This document shows positions 8,928-17,832 of a DNA stretch of 64,000 bases, in pieces. This DNA is from Leptolyngbya sp. CCY15150. GTDB taxonomy: Bacteria > Cyanobacteriota > Cyanobacteriia > RECH01. The stretch spans positions 50,628-114,627 of the forward strand of contig NZ_JACSWB010000244.1 in the NCBI RefSeq assembly GCF_016888135.1, given 5' to 3'. Positions within the stretch are counted from its first letter, which is position 1; every line of letters begins with the position of its first letter. The position numbers and the translations under genes were made by a program. The notes beneath the pieces are model-generated. The model searched no databases. It was not told the DNA's origin and worked only from the letters and a program-made list of their open reading frames with translations.

Positions 8928-9539
8928 CAATTCATCATCAAATCATCGTCAAAAGAAGCGTCAATTAAAGCTGTTGGATCACAACGATCGATGTCCGCAG
9001 GGAAGCGATCGCTTGAGGGTTAACTACGCGCTCAATCGTAGGTGTTCCTTATAACCACATAACCACGTTGGCTAGCTTGGTTTCTTGGAGGTTTGGCTGA
9101 TGCAAGTCCTGATCATGGGCCGTGACGGCTGATGGGACTACAGTGGTCATTTCTGCAAAGATTTGCCAAAATTTGCGAAACCCTGGATGGATGCCTTTCT
9201 CTAGTAAGCTGCTGGTGGAGCTGGATCAGATGTCGAGCAGATCGGACGTCGAGCAGATCGGTGGCGTTGGGGCGGGCAATGCGGAGTCTTGAACTCTGGC
9301 AGCAGGTCTGCCATGGCGTCTGGGTGTCACCCCTAGCTACCTAGACTCAATCTAGCTCACCTCTGGGGCGATCGCGGTCAGCGAGTTGTGTATCTTTAGA
9401 TTGAGGTGAGTCAGAGCTGCGCTTGGGCTTGAGCCCTTGATCAATCGGATGGCATCACGATCGAGGTAGAGCGCTAGACTGCTAAGTAGGAAGCCCTGTT
9501 GATTATAGTCATCTTACATTGTTCGCCGGTTGAGCCACC
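8928..9539. other. Intergenic region with a 16-bp-period direct repeat
   Basis: No supported gene. GTCGAGCAGATCGG occurs twice in tandem at 9232-9245 and 9248-9261. CTCACCTC (9356-9363) and GAGGTGAG (9403-9410) form an inverted pair upstream of the PP2C gene. The frame open at 9132-9344 shows no ribosome-binding site or recognisable domain. Confidence 0.4.
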
Positions 9540-11600
9540 ATGAGCCCTTCTACCCTATCTATCGAGTGCGCCGATCCATCCTGTGCCCAGCCGGGCAATT
9601 CCATGGATCAGCTTCTCTGCCGTCAGTGCCGTAAGCCGCTTGTGCATCGCTACCTTTGGGCGGTGGGAACCAGGGCAGAGGCGGTGCCGGTGGGTACGCG
9701 GGTGAGCGATCGCTATGCGGTGGTCGCCCCCCACATTTGGCTGGATACTCAACCAGGACGGCTGCCTGATTTGCCTGATCAGCCGCCTCCATCTGCGATC
9801 CCCTATCTAAAGCTACGCTCCCACCATCTCCACATTCCTGATGTCTACGGCGTTTGTCACCTAGAAGGCGATCCGGAGCCGGTGTTGCTGCTAGAACAGG
9901 GCCCCCTACACCGCCAAGGAATTTTGCATCCAGCGATCGCCACCGCTTGGGATGCCGCCACCCCGGTGCGGCGGGTCTATTGGCTCTGGCAACTGTTCCA
10001 GCTTTGGCTGCCGCTGGCCCAGCAGGGGGTGGCCCAGGCGTTGCTGAATCCTGAACAGATTCGGGTGGATGGCTGGCGGATACAGCTACGTGACCTTGAG
10101 GTGAGCCAAGCCTTGGATGCGCCGGCGAGTTTAGGACAGTTGGCGAGCCTGTGGCTGCAGTGGATTGGCAATGAACCGGGAGCGATCGCCCAAGGGCTAC
10201 GCTCGATCTGCTACGAAATGCAGTCCGTGGGGCAACTGTCTCCCACCTTGGTGGCCGTCGGCGGCGAGTCTGGTGTGGATGCCGACGCATCGACAACGGG
10301 AGGATCCATGGAGGATCTACGCACGGCACCGCCCGTGGCGGCCATTGCCCAGAAGCTGAACCAGCTCTTGCTCGAACAGGCGAGTCAACTGCCGATTAAG
10401 CTGCGGGTGGCGGGCGGCACAACGACGGGGCCCCAGCGAGCGCACAATGAAGATGCTTGTTACCCCAATGGCCCAGAGAGCAATCTTGCCGAAGATGTGA
10501 TCCTCAAGCCCCATGTGGCGATCGTCTGTGATGGTATCGGCGGCCATGCTGGCGGGGAAGTGGCGAGTCGGCTGGCGTTGCGATCGCTCAAGCTCCAGCT
10601 TTCCGCCCTGTTGACCGAGGTGGTAGACCAGGGCGAGGTGCTGTCACCAGACATTGTCAGCCAGCAGCTTGAGGCGATTTTGCGCATTGCCAACAATATG
10701 ATCGCGGCCCAAAACGATAGCCAGGGGCGCACGGCCCGTCAGCGCATGGCCACCACCGTCATGCTGGCGCTGCAGTTGCCCCAACGCATTCGCACCGAAA
10801 CCGGCGATCGCAATACCCACGAACTCTACCTGGCCCATATTGGTGATAGCCGCGCCTACTGGCTGACGGAAGAATCCTGCCATCGGCTCACCCTCGACCA
10901 CGATATGGCCAACCGTGAGGTGGTGCTGGGGAATAGCCTACCCCGCGCTGCCCGCCTGCAGCCCAATGCGGGCGCACTCACCCAGGCCCTAGGCACCAAA
11001 GATGCGGACTATATCCATCCCACCGTCCAGCGCTTCATTCTCGAAGAAGATGGGGTATTGCTGCTCTGTTCCGATGGGCTGAGTGACCATGGCTGGGTGG
11101 AGACCCTGTGGGAAGACTCTACCCAGAGGGTGCTCAAGGATAAGATGTCTTTGGATGCGGCTATGCGCTCCTGGCTAGAACTGGCAAATCAGCGCAATGG
11201 TCACGACAATGCCTCGGTGGTCTTGCTCGACTGTCGGGCATCGCTATCGAGTCCCCAATTGTTTGAGCCGGGGGATGTGCCGCTGCAACCATCAGACACC
11301 GACCTGTCTGACACGGCCCGGGCCTTGCTCTATCCCGAGGATGAAGATGAACCAGATCTGCCCTGGGATAGCGGTTTAGAAGAAGAGGCGGGCGATCGCT
11401 CCCCTGAGCACCACAGCAACATCTGGGGGGTGATTCTCGGTCTAGCGCTGCTCTGCTTTTTGGTGGGTGGCGTGGGCATTTTGGTTTGGCGGTATGTGAA
11501 CACCTACGGCGTACGCGATGGGCTGGAGCAATTGCTGATTCCTGAACAGCCTGACGAGGCCAATCCTGAGGAGATCGATGAAAGCGAGCCCCAACCCTAG
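9540..11600 (+). CDS. PP2C-family protein serine/threonine phosphatase, membrane-anchored
   Basis: Modular protein of 686 residues. Residues 1-35 hold a zinc-ribbon-like cluster (ECADPSCAQ ... LLCRQCRKPL, four Cys). Residues about 40-270 resemble an inactive kinase-like or adaptor region (DRYAVVAPHIWLD; VYWLWQLFQLWLPLAQQGV). The PP2C catalytic domain spans about 290-560 with GPQRAHNEDACY, VAIVCDGIGGHAGGEVAS, LYLAHIGDSRAYWL, LLLCSDGLSDHGW and GHDNASVVLLDC, which supply the metal-binding aspartates. One transmembrane helix near residues 630-650 (IWGVILGLALLCFLVGGVGI) is followed by an acidic tail. It probably dephosphorylates targets of Hanks-type kinases. It stands alone on the plus strand upstream of ftrV. 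Confidence 0.9.
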   Translation: MSPSTLSIECADPSCAQPGNSMDQLLCRQCRKPLVHRYLWAVGTRAEAVPVGTRVSDRYAVVAPHIWLDTQPGRLPDLPDQPPPSAIPYLKLRSHHLHIPDVYGVCHLEGDPEPVLLLEQGPLHRQGILHPAIATAWDAATPVRRVYWLWQLFQLWLPLAQQGVAQALLNPEQIRVDGWRIQLRDLEVSQALDAPASLGQLASLWLQWIGNEPGAIAQGLRSICYEMQSVGQLSPTLVAVGGESGVDADASTTGGSMEDLRTAPPVAAIAQKLNQLLLEQASQLPIKLRVAGGTTTGPQRAHNEDACYPNGPESNLAEDVILKPHVAIVCDGIGGHAGGEVASRLALRSLKLQLSALLTEVVDQGEVLSPDIVSQQLEAILRIANNMIAAQNDSQGRTARQRMATTVMLALQLPQRIRTETGDRNTHELYLAHIGDSRAYWLTEESCHRLTLDHDMANREVVLGNSLPRAARLQPNAGALTQALGTKDADYIHPTVQRFILEEDGVLLLCSDGLSDHGWVETLWEDSTQRVLKDKMSLDAAMRSWLELANQRNGHDNASVVLLDCRASLSSPQLFEPGDVPLQPSDTDLSDTARALLYPEDEDEPDLPWDSGLEEEAGDRSPEHHSNIWGVILGLALLCFLVGGVGILVWRYVNTYGVRDGLEQLLIPEQPDEANPEEIDESEPQP

Positions 11601-11830
11601 CTCCAGCCGCCAATCGTTCAAGGGTACCCATCCTATGCAAAGATAATAGAGGTTCTTTTCCGCCCTGCCTCAGAGTTGTGCTGACTGTCATGATGGGCTG
11701 GATGTAGGGATGGCGGGCGATCGCCTTGCCCTAGCGTCTAAGTATGGAGGTGGGGTAGGTCGCTAATGTTGCAGGGGCGGTGAAGGGTACGTTGGCATTG
11801 TGCACCGTTGAACGAGGGATACAGAGATTT

Positions 11831-12055
11831 ATGAAAGTTGGCGATCGCGTCCGAGTTTGTCAATCCGTTGTGGTTTATCATCACCCCAAACATCGCAACC
11901 AGCCTTTTGATCTAGAGGGGCAAGAAGGCGAAGTTGTGGGGTTGGCTAGCCAATGGAAAGACAAGCCCATCAGCGCAAACTTTCCTTGGCTGGTGAAGTT
12001 CGACGGTAGATTTAAGGCCCATCTGCGAGATACAGAATTAGAGGTGGTGGAGTAG
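11831..12055 (+). CDS. ftrV: Ferredoxin-thioredoxin reductase, variable (alpha) chain
   Basis: Small subunit of the heterodimeric reductase that passes electrons from photosynthetic ferredoxin to thioredoxin. The 74-residue product starts MKVGDRVRVCQSVVVYHHP and contains FDLEGQEGEVVG and NFPWLVKFDGRFKAHLRDTE, the SH3-like barrel of FtrV. The catalytic 4Fe-4S subunit (FtrC) is not in the window. The start at 11831 fits the family; an earlier in-frame ATG at 11780 would add 17 unconserved residues. It lies between PP2C and a DUF3352 gene without evident functional linkage. Confidence 0.93.
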   Translation: MKVGDRVRVCQSVVVYHHPKHRNQPFDLEGQEGEVVGLASQWKDKPISANFPWLVKFDGRFKAHLRDTELEVVE

Positions 12056-12059
12056 GGCA

Positions 12060-12100
12060 TGGCGGTCTAGATGGGCGGTCTAAATGGGCGATCTAGACGA
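12060..12100. repeat. Short degenerate tandem repeat after ftrV
   Basis: Three consecutive variants of GGGCGGTCTAAAT (GGCGGTCTAGAT, GGGCGGTCTAAAT, GGGCGATCTAGAC) follow the ftrV stop codon. About 12-13 bp per unit. No function is evident. Confidence 0.5.
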
Positions 12101-12215
12101 TGGGTTAGCCAAGACGATGGGTGGCGATCGCCGTTGGGGTTCCCGCTCAGCACTACACTAGGGGGTGGCGTTTTCTCAGGAAAACCCGCCCCACTCACGG
12201 ACTGGATGAGCAAGC

Positions 12216-13865
12216 ATGATCGTTCGTTTTTTGGTTTCCCTGCTGGCGCTGCTGACGGTGGCGGTGACGGGCTTGGGGCTATCAAGCTGCAGCACAACTG
12301 ACCTTCGTCCTACGATTCCGCTTGCGGAGATTCAGGGTAAGTCAAGTCCTGAGGCCGCGATGTTTGTGGCTAAGCAGGCTCCCCTGATGGTGTCGGTGTT
12401 GGTGCGTCCGGATGAACTAGCCGCCATCGATGCCCAACTGGTTGCCCAAGGGCGATCGCCCCTCTCGGCCGAGCAACTGACACAGTCTTGGTTAGCCGAT
12501 ACGGGGCTGAGCTATGGCCGCGATATCCAGCCTTGGGTGGGCGATGAAGTCACCCTGGCAGTCACCACTGCCGACCTCGATCGCAATCCTGACAACGGCG
12601 AGCAACCGGGCTATTTGCTGGCGCTGAGCAGCACCGACCTGCAGCGATCGGAGCAATTTGTGCAAAAACTCTGGCGCAATCAAGCGATCGCTGGCTCTGA
12701 TCTCGTTTTTGAACGCTACGCCGGGGTGACCATTACCACCCATGCTCCCAGCGATCCAGATCAAGCGCCCACCCTGGCCAGCGCCACCGTTGACTCCTTT
12801 GTGCTGCTAGCCAATCACCCCAAGGTGCTGCAGCAGGCCCTGAATACGGTGCAGGTGACCAATTTGAGCATCGCCCAAGATCGCCGCTACCAGGAAGCCT
12901 TGGCCCATGGGGGCGATCGCTTAGCGGTGGTGTTTGTGAACGTACCGCAGTTGCTCGATTGGCTGGTGCCGTCGGCGGATCCGGCTCCCTTTCCCCTTTT
13001 GACCAGTTTGCTAGCGGGCGTGCGATCGACGGCCGGGGGCTTGGTGATCGAAGGATCTCTCTTCTCCGCTGCCGGGCAGCACATGCCCCTGAGCCAACCG
13101 CTGCTCTCTGCCCCCGTGGGCGCGTTGCAGTACATCCCTCGCCAGAGTGCGCTGGTGGCGGCGGGGGTGGATCTCTTCAGCAGTTGGCAGCAGCTCAATG
13201 CCGGGCTGGCGGGCTACCGATTGCCGCAGCAATGGTTAGGCTCCCTGGTGAGCGATCGCCAAACCCAATGGGGGATTGACCTACCGCAGGATATTCTGTC
13301 CCATTTAGTCGGGGAATATGCGATCGCCCTATTGCCCACTACGCCTGCCTTTAGCGATTGGGTCTTGGTGACCCAGTCCTCCCCCGACTTAGCCGAGGTG
13401 CTGCAGAATCTAGATGCTGTCGCCACCGAGCAGGGCGTCAGCCTCGGGCGCTTTCCCCTGGGTGAACAGGCCATCACCGCTTGGGCGACCCTGCAGCCGG
13501 TTAGTGAACCCCAACTGCAGCTTGCCGCTCAGGTGCAGGGCGTTTATACCAGCCTGGGCAACTATACCGTGGTGGCCAGCTCCCTAAGGGCTATGCAGGC
13601 GGCCTTAGCGGCTCCCACCCAATCGTTTCTGGGGGATGCTACGTTTCAGCGAGCGATCGCTTCCTTCCATACCCCCAACGACGGCTACCTGTACCTCAAT
13701 TGGAGTCTGCTGCGAGGGGCGATCGCCCAAAAAATTCCCCTCCTCTCCTTCATCACCAGCCCTAAAACGCCATTAGTGACCGACGTAGACGAGATCACCT
13801 TCACCAGCTACGGCAACGACTCCACCGCCCAGCGCGGCGAGATTTTTCTCCATGTGGGTCGCTAG
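12216..13865 (+). CDS. DUF3352 lipoprotein
   Basis: Exported protein of 549 residues found widely in cyanobacteria and of unknown function. A signal sequence (RFLVSLLALLTVAVTGLGL) ends in the lipobox-like LSSC, so it is probably lipid-anchored at residue about 25. The remainder is a soluble repeat-like domain with PWVGDEVTLAVTT, YAGVTITTHAP, YTVVASSLRAMQAALAAP and FHTPNDGYLYLNW, segments I associate with DUF3352. There are no catalytic motifs. Its TAG stop codon is the first part of a dispersed repeat (13861-13976) that also supplies the stop codon of the flavin reductase gene at 21283. Confidence 0.82.
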   Translation: MIVRFLVSLLALLTVAVTGLGLSSCSTTDLRPTIPLAEIQGKSSPEAAMFVAKQAPLMVSVLVRPDELAAIDAQLVAQGRSPLSAEQLTQSWLADTGLSYGRDIQPWVGDEVTLAVTTADLDRNPDNGEQPGYLLALSSTDLQRSEQFVQKLWRNQAIAGSDLVFERYAGVTITTHAPSDPDQAPTLASATVDSFVLLANHPKVLQQALNTVQVTNLSIAQDRRYQEALAHGGDRLAVVFVNVPQLLDWLVPSADPAPFPLLTSLLAGVRSTAGGLVIEGSLFSAAGQHMPLSQPLLSAPVGALQYIPRQSALVAAGVDLFSSWQQLNAGLAGYRLPQQWLGSLVSDRQTQWGIDLPQDILSHLVGEYAIALLPTTPAFSDWVLVTQSSPDLAEVLQNLDAVATEQGVSLGRFPLGEQAITAWATLQPVSEPQLQLAAQVQGVYTSLGNYTVVASSLRAMQAALAAPTQSFLGDATFQRAIASFHTPNDGYLYLNWSLLRGAIAQKIPLLSFITSPKTPLVTDVDEITFTSYGNDSTAQRGEIFLHVGR

Positions 13866-13976
13866 TACCGCAAGACAGAAGAACGAAGACAGAAAAACGA
13901 AAAGGACTTCCAGGACACACAAGGTTTCCCACCTCAGCACCTAGGTGGATTCCTTACACCTCGGAGAACTAGGTAG
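13861..13976 (+). repeat. Dispersed 3'-end repeat, copy A, with hairpin
   Basis: Begins with the stop codon of the DUF3352 gene (GCTAG) and continues TACCGCAAGACAGAAGAACG and so on. The first 41 or so bases are identical to the reverse complement of 21174-21288 (copy B), and similarity continues to about 13976. A hairpin CCACCT (13929-13934) / AGGTGG (13943-13948) matches the position of TCGCCT/AGGCGA in copy B, with two compensated base pairs. It probably acts as RNA at the 3' end of the message. Confidence 0.8.
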
Positions 13977-14066
13977 GCAGGAGGGATGTGCCCTTGTGAA
14001 CCATGGGTACCCTGAGCCATACTAAGACAGCCCAAGGGTTGGGTACCTATACCGAGGTGGAGTCCT

Positions 14067-15167
14067 ATGGCCCATGCCGACTTAGATCCCATCATTGCTG
14101 CCTTTCAGAGCAAAGATTATAAAACAGCGGCGCGGCTGATCAAGCCTTTACTGCAGCGATCGCCCCCCGATCCTGGCGTGTTGCTCTATGCCGCCAAGCT
14201 GCAGGCCGTTGCGAATCACGGCGAAGCGGCGGAGCGATATTATCGTCAAGTGCTGCAGGCCACCACCAACCCCAAGCTGGCCATGCAGGCTCGCCAAGGG
14301 CTTGAGCAACTTGAACAGCAGATCCAAGACCAGCGCCGGCAAGCGATCGCCGCCGCCACGGCCGATCCGGATCACAGCAAACCAGGCTTTTTGATCCTAG
14401 AAGCGATCGCCCCAGACCAGCGCCAGACCGCCGCCCAGCACTTTGCCCGCATTTTTAAACTCGATCCCTACACCGCCCGCTTTCAGATGCCCAACCGAGG
14501 TTGGCGGCTCTACCGCATGGGCGCGATCGGCGAACTGCAGGTGTATGGCCAAGAGCTGCGTGATGCGGGCATTCCCGCCTTTTGGCAACCCCTAGATGCC
14601 GTTCGTCAACTGCATGTGTTTCGGGTGCAGTATTTCCAAGATCTGTCGAACCAGTCTACGGTGATTTGCCAAAACGAGCATGGCCAAACCGGCGCGCTCA
14701 CTTTTGCCTGGTCAGAAGTCACCCAGCGCGTTAAGGGCCTGCTGCCCATTTTTGAACAGGTGGTAGACCTCAACTCGCGGCGGCAGGTGCGGCGGAAAGA
14801 TGCCACCCAAGACTATGCCCAGGTGTATGACCTGCATATTCCAGGGCGCAACTCCATCGTGCGCTTTTGCGACTGCACCTACCAGTTTCAGTCGGGGGTG
14901 ATGTTTGAGGATGATGCGGCTATGGGAGGGCGATCGCTGCGTCTGAGCTGGAATCGCCTATCGCAGTTTCTCGATCACACCCTAGATGCCGTCCCCCTGT
15001 GGTCAGACTTCACACCCTTTGCAGAAAGCGCCATTAACCAACTTGATCTAGTGATGGGGCTGCCCCATTATTTAGACCTGCTGCGTAAATCCGAGAGCAC
15101 CTGGGATCCCGCCTTCCATCTTTATAGCAGCCTAGTATTTTTGTATAACCTGTCGCGATCGCCCTAG
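14067..15167 (+). CDS. TPR-containing cyanobacterial protein of unknown function
   Basis: Soluble protein of 366 residues. The first about 100 residues form two to three tetratricopeptide-like helical pairs (IIAAFQSKDYKTAARLIKPL; LLYAAKLQAVANHGEAAERY; YYRQVLQATTNPKLAMQARQ), a protein-binding scaffold. The rest is an unrecognised conserved-looking domain with FQMPNRGWRLYRMGAIGELQ, the short RFCDCTYQF and MGLPHYLDLLRKSEST, without catalytic motifs. No signal peptide or membrane segment. It precedes a radical SAM gene by 134 bases on the same strand; co-transcription is possible but unproven. Confidence 0.65.
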   Translation: MAHADLDPIIAAFQSKDYKTAARLIKPLLQRSPPDPGVLLYAAKLQAVANHGEAAERYYRQVLQATTNPKLAMQARQGLEQLEQQIQDQRRQAIAAATADPDHSKPGFLILEAIAPDQRQTAAQHFARIFKLDPYTARFQMPNRGWRLYRMGAIGELQVYGQELRDAGIPAFWQPLDAVRQLHVFRVQYFQDLSNQSTVICQNEHGQTGALTFAWSEVTQRVKGLLPIFEQVVDLNSRRQVRRKDATQDYAQVYDLHIPGRNSIVRFCDCTYQFQSGVMFEDDAAMGGRSLRLSWNRLSQFLDHTLDAVPLWSDFTPFAESAINQLDLVMGLPHYLDLLRKSESTWDPAFHLYSSLVFLYNLSRSP

Positions 15168-15261
15168 GGTTGCCAAGCTAGATCAAAGATGGAGCAAGGC
15201 ATTCAGTCAATCTCCCCTGGGTAGCGTTTTGCACGAAACAACAGCAGGCGGGCGGTTACCC

Positions 15262-15267
15262 TACAAT
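15262..15267 (+). promoter_or_regulatory. Candidate -10 box upstream of second radical SAM gene
   Basis: TACAAT lies 35 bases before the ATG. No good -35 hexamer is placed 16-18 bases upstream, so this is weak. Confidence 0.25.
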
Positions 15268-15301
15268 GAAGCAAACGGTACTGTGAGGAACGGCTAAACC
15301 C

Positions 15302-16879
15302 ATGCGAGCACTGTTTATCTATCCCATTTTTCCAAAAACCTTTTGGTCCTACGAGAAAATCTTAGAACTGGTTAATCGCAAAGTTTTGCTACCGCCGCTA
15401 GGGTTGGTCACGGTTGCAGCCCTGCTGCCGCAAACCTGGGACTTCAAGCTCGTCGATCGCAATATCCGTCCAGCCACGGAAGAAGAATGGGCCTGGGCCG
15501 ACATCGTCATCCTCTCCGGCATGATTGTGCAAAAAGACGACATGATTGCCCAAGTGCAAGAAGCGAAGCGGCGCGGCAAGCTCGTGGCGGTGGGCGGCCC
15601 CTATCCCACCTCCATTCCCCAGGATATGGAATTTGCCGGTGCCGATTTCTTGGTGCTGGATGAAGGGGAAATTACCCTACCCATGTTTGTTGAAGCCCTA
15701 GAAAGGGGCGATCGCAGCGGTGTCTTCCGTTCCGGTGGCGAAAAGCCAGACGTGACCCATACCCCCGTGCCGCGCTTCGACCTGCTCGACCTCGATCAGT
15801 ACGACTCGATGTCCGTGCAGTTTTCCCGAGGCTGTCCCTTCCAGTGCGAATTTTGCGATATCATTGTTCTCTATGGTCGTAAACCCCGCACCAAGACGCC
15901 CGAGCAGTTGCTCAAAGAATTAGATTATCTCTATGAACTCGGCTGGCGGCGCAGCGTTTTCATGGTAGACGATAACTTTATCGGCAATAAGCGCAATGTA
16001 AAACTCTTACTGCCGGCGCTCAAAGCCTGGCAGCAGGAGCGCGGCTATCCCTTCAGCTTTGTCACCGAAGCATCGGTAGACTTAGCTCAGGATGAAGAGA
16101 TGATGGCTATGATGTCCGATTGTCGCTTTGATGCGATCTTCGTAGGCATTGAAACGCCTGACGAAGAAAGTCTTACCTTCACCAAGAAGTTTCAAAATAC
16201 CCGCGATTCCTTAGCTGATTCCGTTGATAAGATCACGGCTGCAGGTCTCCGGGTGATGGCGGGCTTTATCATCGGCTTTGATAACGAAGAAGCTGGGGCC
16301 GGCGATCGCATTGTTACCTTCGTTGAATTAACCGGCATTCCTGCCACTACCTTTGCCATGCTCCAGGCTTTACCGAATACAGCCCTGTGGCATCGGTTAG
16401 AAAAAGAAGGACGCTTACTCGGTCAAGAAGCGGGCATCAACCAAACTACCTTGATGAACTTCGAACCGACTCGCCCGATTGAACAAATTGCCCAGGAATA
16501 TGTAGAGGCCTTCAGCACGCTCTATGAACCTCATACGTATCTGAATCGCGTCTATCGCTATTTCCTGAAAATGGGTAAGCCACGCTATAAACTAGCATTC
16601 CAGTGGCCCAGCTTAGTGGATCTGCGTGCCCTACTGATCGTCATTTGGCGGCAAGGTATGAAACGCAGCACCCGCTGGGAATTTTGGCGTAATCTCTGGG
16701 GTATCCTGCAGCAGAACCCTGAGGTGGCAGTTCAATACCTAACCGTCTGCGCCCACAATGAACATTTCCTAGAATATCGCGATATTGTTCGTCAGGAAAT
16801 TGAGGAACAGTTGGCAGCTCTGAAGGCAGCTAAGGATGAGTCTGTTCCTGATCCGGTTGCGGCATCGGTGGGTCAGTAA
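15302..16879 (+). CDS. B12-binding radical SAM protein with DUF4070-type C-terminus
   Basis: Enzyme of 525 residues. Residues about 1-140 form the cobalamin-binding domain (ALFIYPIFPKTFWSYEKIL; ADIVILSGMIVQKDDMI; VAVGGPYPTSIPQDME; DEGE). The radical SAM core begins near residue 178 with SRGCPFQCEFCDI, containing CX3CX2C. The C-terminal about 180 residues (LNRVYRYFLKMGKPRYKLAF) match the DUF4070 region of this group. HpnP, which methylates hopanoids at C-2, has the same architecture, but cyanobacteria carry several paralogues and this copy cannot be called HpnP from sequence alone. A perfect 11-bp hairpin follows the stop codon. Confidence 0.85.
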   Translation: MRALFIYPIFPKTFWSYEKILELVNRKVLLPPLGLVTVAALLPQTWDFKLVDRNIRPATEEEWAWADIVILSGMIVQKDDMIAQVQEAKRRGKLVAVGGPYPTSIPQDMEFAGADFLVLDEGEITLPMFVEALERGDRSGVFRSGGEKPDVTHTPVPRFDLLDLDQYDSMSVQFSRGCPFQCEFCDIIVLYGRKPRTKTPEQLLKELDYLYELGWRRSVFMVDDNFIGNKRNVKLLLPALKAWQQERGYPFSFVTEASVDLAQDEEMMAMMSDCRFDAIFVGIETPDEESLTFTKKFQNTRDSLADSVDKITAAGLRVMAGFIIGFDNEEAGAGDRIVTFVELTGIPATTFAMLQALPNTALWHRLEKEGRLLGQEAGINQTTLMNFEPTRPIEQIAQEYVEAFSTLYEPHTYLNRVYRYFLKMGKPRYKLAFQWPSLVDLRALLIVIWRQGMKRSTRWEFWRNLWGILQQNPEVAVQYLTVCAHNEHFLEYRDIVRQEIEEQLAALKAAKDESVPDPVAASVGQ

Positions 16880-16896
16880 GTCAAGTCAGCTAAGAA

Positions 16897-16928
16897 GCGA
16901 TCGCTCTTTGGGTTAGGAGAGCGATCGC
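16897..16928 (+). terminator. Hairpin terminator built from two HIP1 octamers
   Basis: GCGATCGCTCT (16897-16907) pairs with AGAGCGATCGC (16918-16928) around a 10-base loop, followed by CCCCTTCTC. It sits 18 bases after the radical SAM stop codon. The tail is not purely T, so termination efficiency is uncertain. Confidence 0.55.
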
Positions 16929-16972
16929 CCCTTCTCGATCGATTCTGTCTACAAGAGGTGCGATCGCAATAC

Positions 16973-17000
16973 TTGGTGGCTGATGTACGACTGCTATAAT
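16973..17000 (+). promoter_or_regulatory. Promoter of the first toxin-antitoxin cassette
   Basis: TTGGTG (16973-16978) and a consensus TATAAT (16995-17000) are separated by 16 bases and lie just upstream of the antitoxin gene. Confidence 0.55.
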
Positions 17001-17032
17001 TTTGAGTACCAAACTAAATGCAGTTAAGCGCC

Positions 17033-17272
17033 ATGAGAGCAGTTAAGGCCATAGGTCGCGTTGATGAGTGGGGGCAGATTCATCTAGATCAGCCTCTTGT
17101 GGATGTGAATGGTCGAGTCGAAGTGATCATTTTGATTGGTGAAACTGAGCTTGAATCCGATCGGGTTTCGAAAGATGAAATCCTGGCGAATTTTCGACAG
17201 GCTTGGCACGAAGCTATGACCGGACAAACCGTACCCGTTTCCCAACTTTGGGACGGGATTGAGCATGACTGA
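17033..17272 (+). CDS. Probable antitoxin of a type II toxin-antitoxin pair
   Basis: Small acidic protein of 79 residues from the ATG at 17033 (an ATG at 17018 would add five residues). The N-terminal part (VKAIGRVDEWGQIHLDQPL) looks like a beta-rich DNA-binding arm. The C-terminal half (SKDEILANFRQAWHEAMTGQ) is a helix of the kind that wraps a RelE-fold toxin. The assignment rests mainly on context: its stop codon overlaps the ATG of a RelE/ParE-like toxin gene, the usual translational coupling in these operons. Because the toxin next to it is frameshifted, this antitoxin may be an orphan. Confidence 0.65.
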   Translation: MRAVKAIGRVDEWGQIHLDQPLVDVNGRVEVIILIGETELESDRVSKDEILANFRQAWHEAMTGQTVPVSQLWDGIEHD

Positions 17273-17610
17273 TCAACCGATCGTACAGGTTGAAGCGGCT
17301 AGAATCTTTACTCGTAATTTAAGAACTCTGGCAAAAAAAATATCGCAGCATCTACCAGGATGTTCAACCGATTATTGAAGAACTCCAGAACGGCAATATC
17401 ATTGGCGATCAAATCTCGAACATCGGTTATTCGGTCTTCAAGGTTCGCATTCGCAACACGGATATTCAGAAGGGTAAAAGTGGTGGATATCGCCTGATTT
17501 ACTATCTTCAAACTACGACTGGAATTATTCTTCTGACGATCTATCTAAAGTCTGAGCAGGCTGATATTGATGCAGATGAAATCAGAGCAATCATCGAGCA
17601 GGAAGAATAA
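17265..17610 (+). pseudogene. RelE/ParE-family toxin interrupted by a +1 frameshift in an A8 run
   Basis: The ATG at 17265 overlaps the antitoxin stop. As written, the frame ends after 37 codons. If one A of the eight at 17333-17340 is removed, the frame continues to TAA at 17608-17610 and gives a 114-residue protein containing YRSIYQDVQPIIEELQNG, YSVFKVRIRNTD, GGYRLIYYLQTTTG and LLTIYLKSEQADIDADEI, which is the fold and catalytic-strand pattern of RelE/ParE mRNA interferases or gyrase poisons. The rest of the frame is intact, which suggests a recent mutation, a homopolymer sequencing error, or expression by transcriptional slippage on A8. Confidence 0.82.
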
Positions 17611-17667
17611 GGAGACGTGCTTGCCCTAAGGTTATTGGATTGGATGGTTGGGCGCTCATTCCTGAGC

Positions 17668-17697
17668 TACCCAAGCTCTATGCGATCGCTCCTTGGG
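17668..17697. repeat. Hairpin between the two toxin-antitoxin cassettes
   Basis: ACCCAAG and CTTGGGT are separated by about 16 bases containing GCGATCGC. It could end transcription of the first cassette, though no T-run follows. Confidence 0.35.
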
Positions 17698-17832
17698 TAT
17701 GATATGGGTAATGAAGGGAGCGATCGCTATAGAGTTTGCCATAACGGAGTAGAAGCACCAAGGGAACCTGAATCATAATTCGATAGAATGGGGACATGCT
17801 GACCTGTACAAGGTGAGCCAATTGACAGGGAC

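Noticed and set aside
9559..10329. 256-codon minus-strand frame within the PP2C gene
   Set aside because: Arg/Pro/His-rich product typical of a shadow frame in GC-rich coding sequence.
11161..11691. 176-codon minus-strand frame over the end of the PP2C gene
   Set aside because: Low-complexity Arg/Pro composition, no start signal, and overlaps the transmembrane and tail region of a real gene.
15302..16879. Calling the second radical SAM enzyme HpnP (hopanoid C-2 methylase)
   Set aside because: The domain layout fits, but cyanobacteria have several paralogues with the same layout and no hopanoid genes are adjacent.
17302..17520. 67-codon minus-strand frame over the toxin gene
   Set aside because: Shadow of the restored RelE/ParE-like frame, which has clear family motifs.
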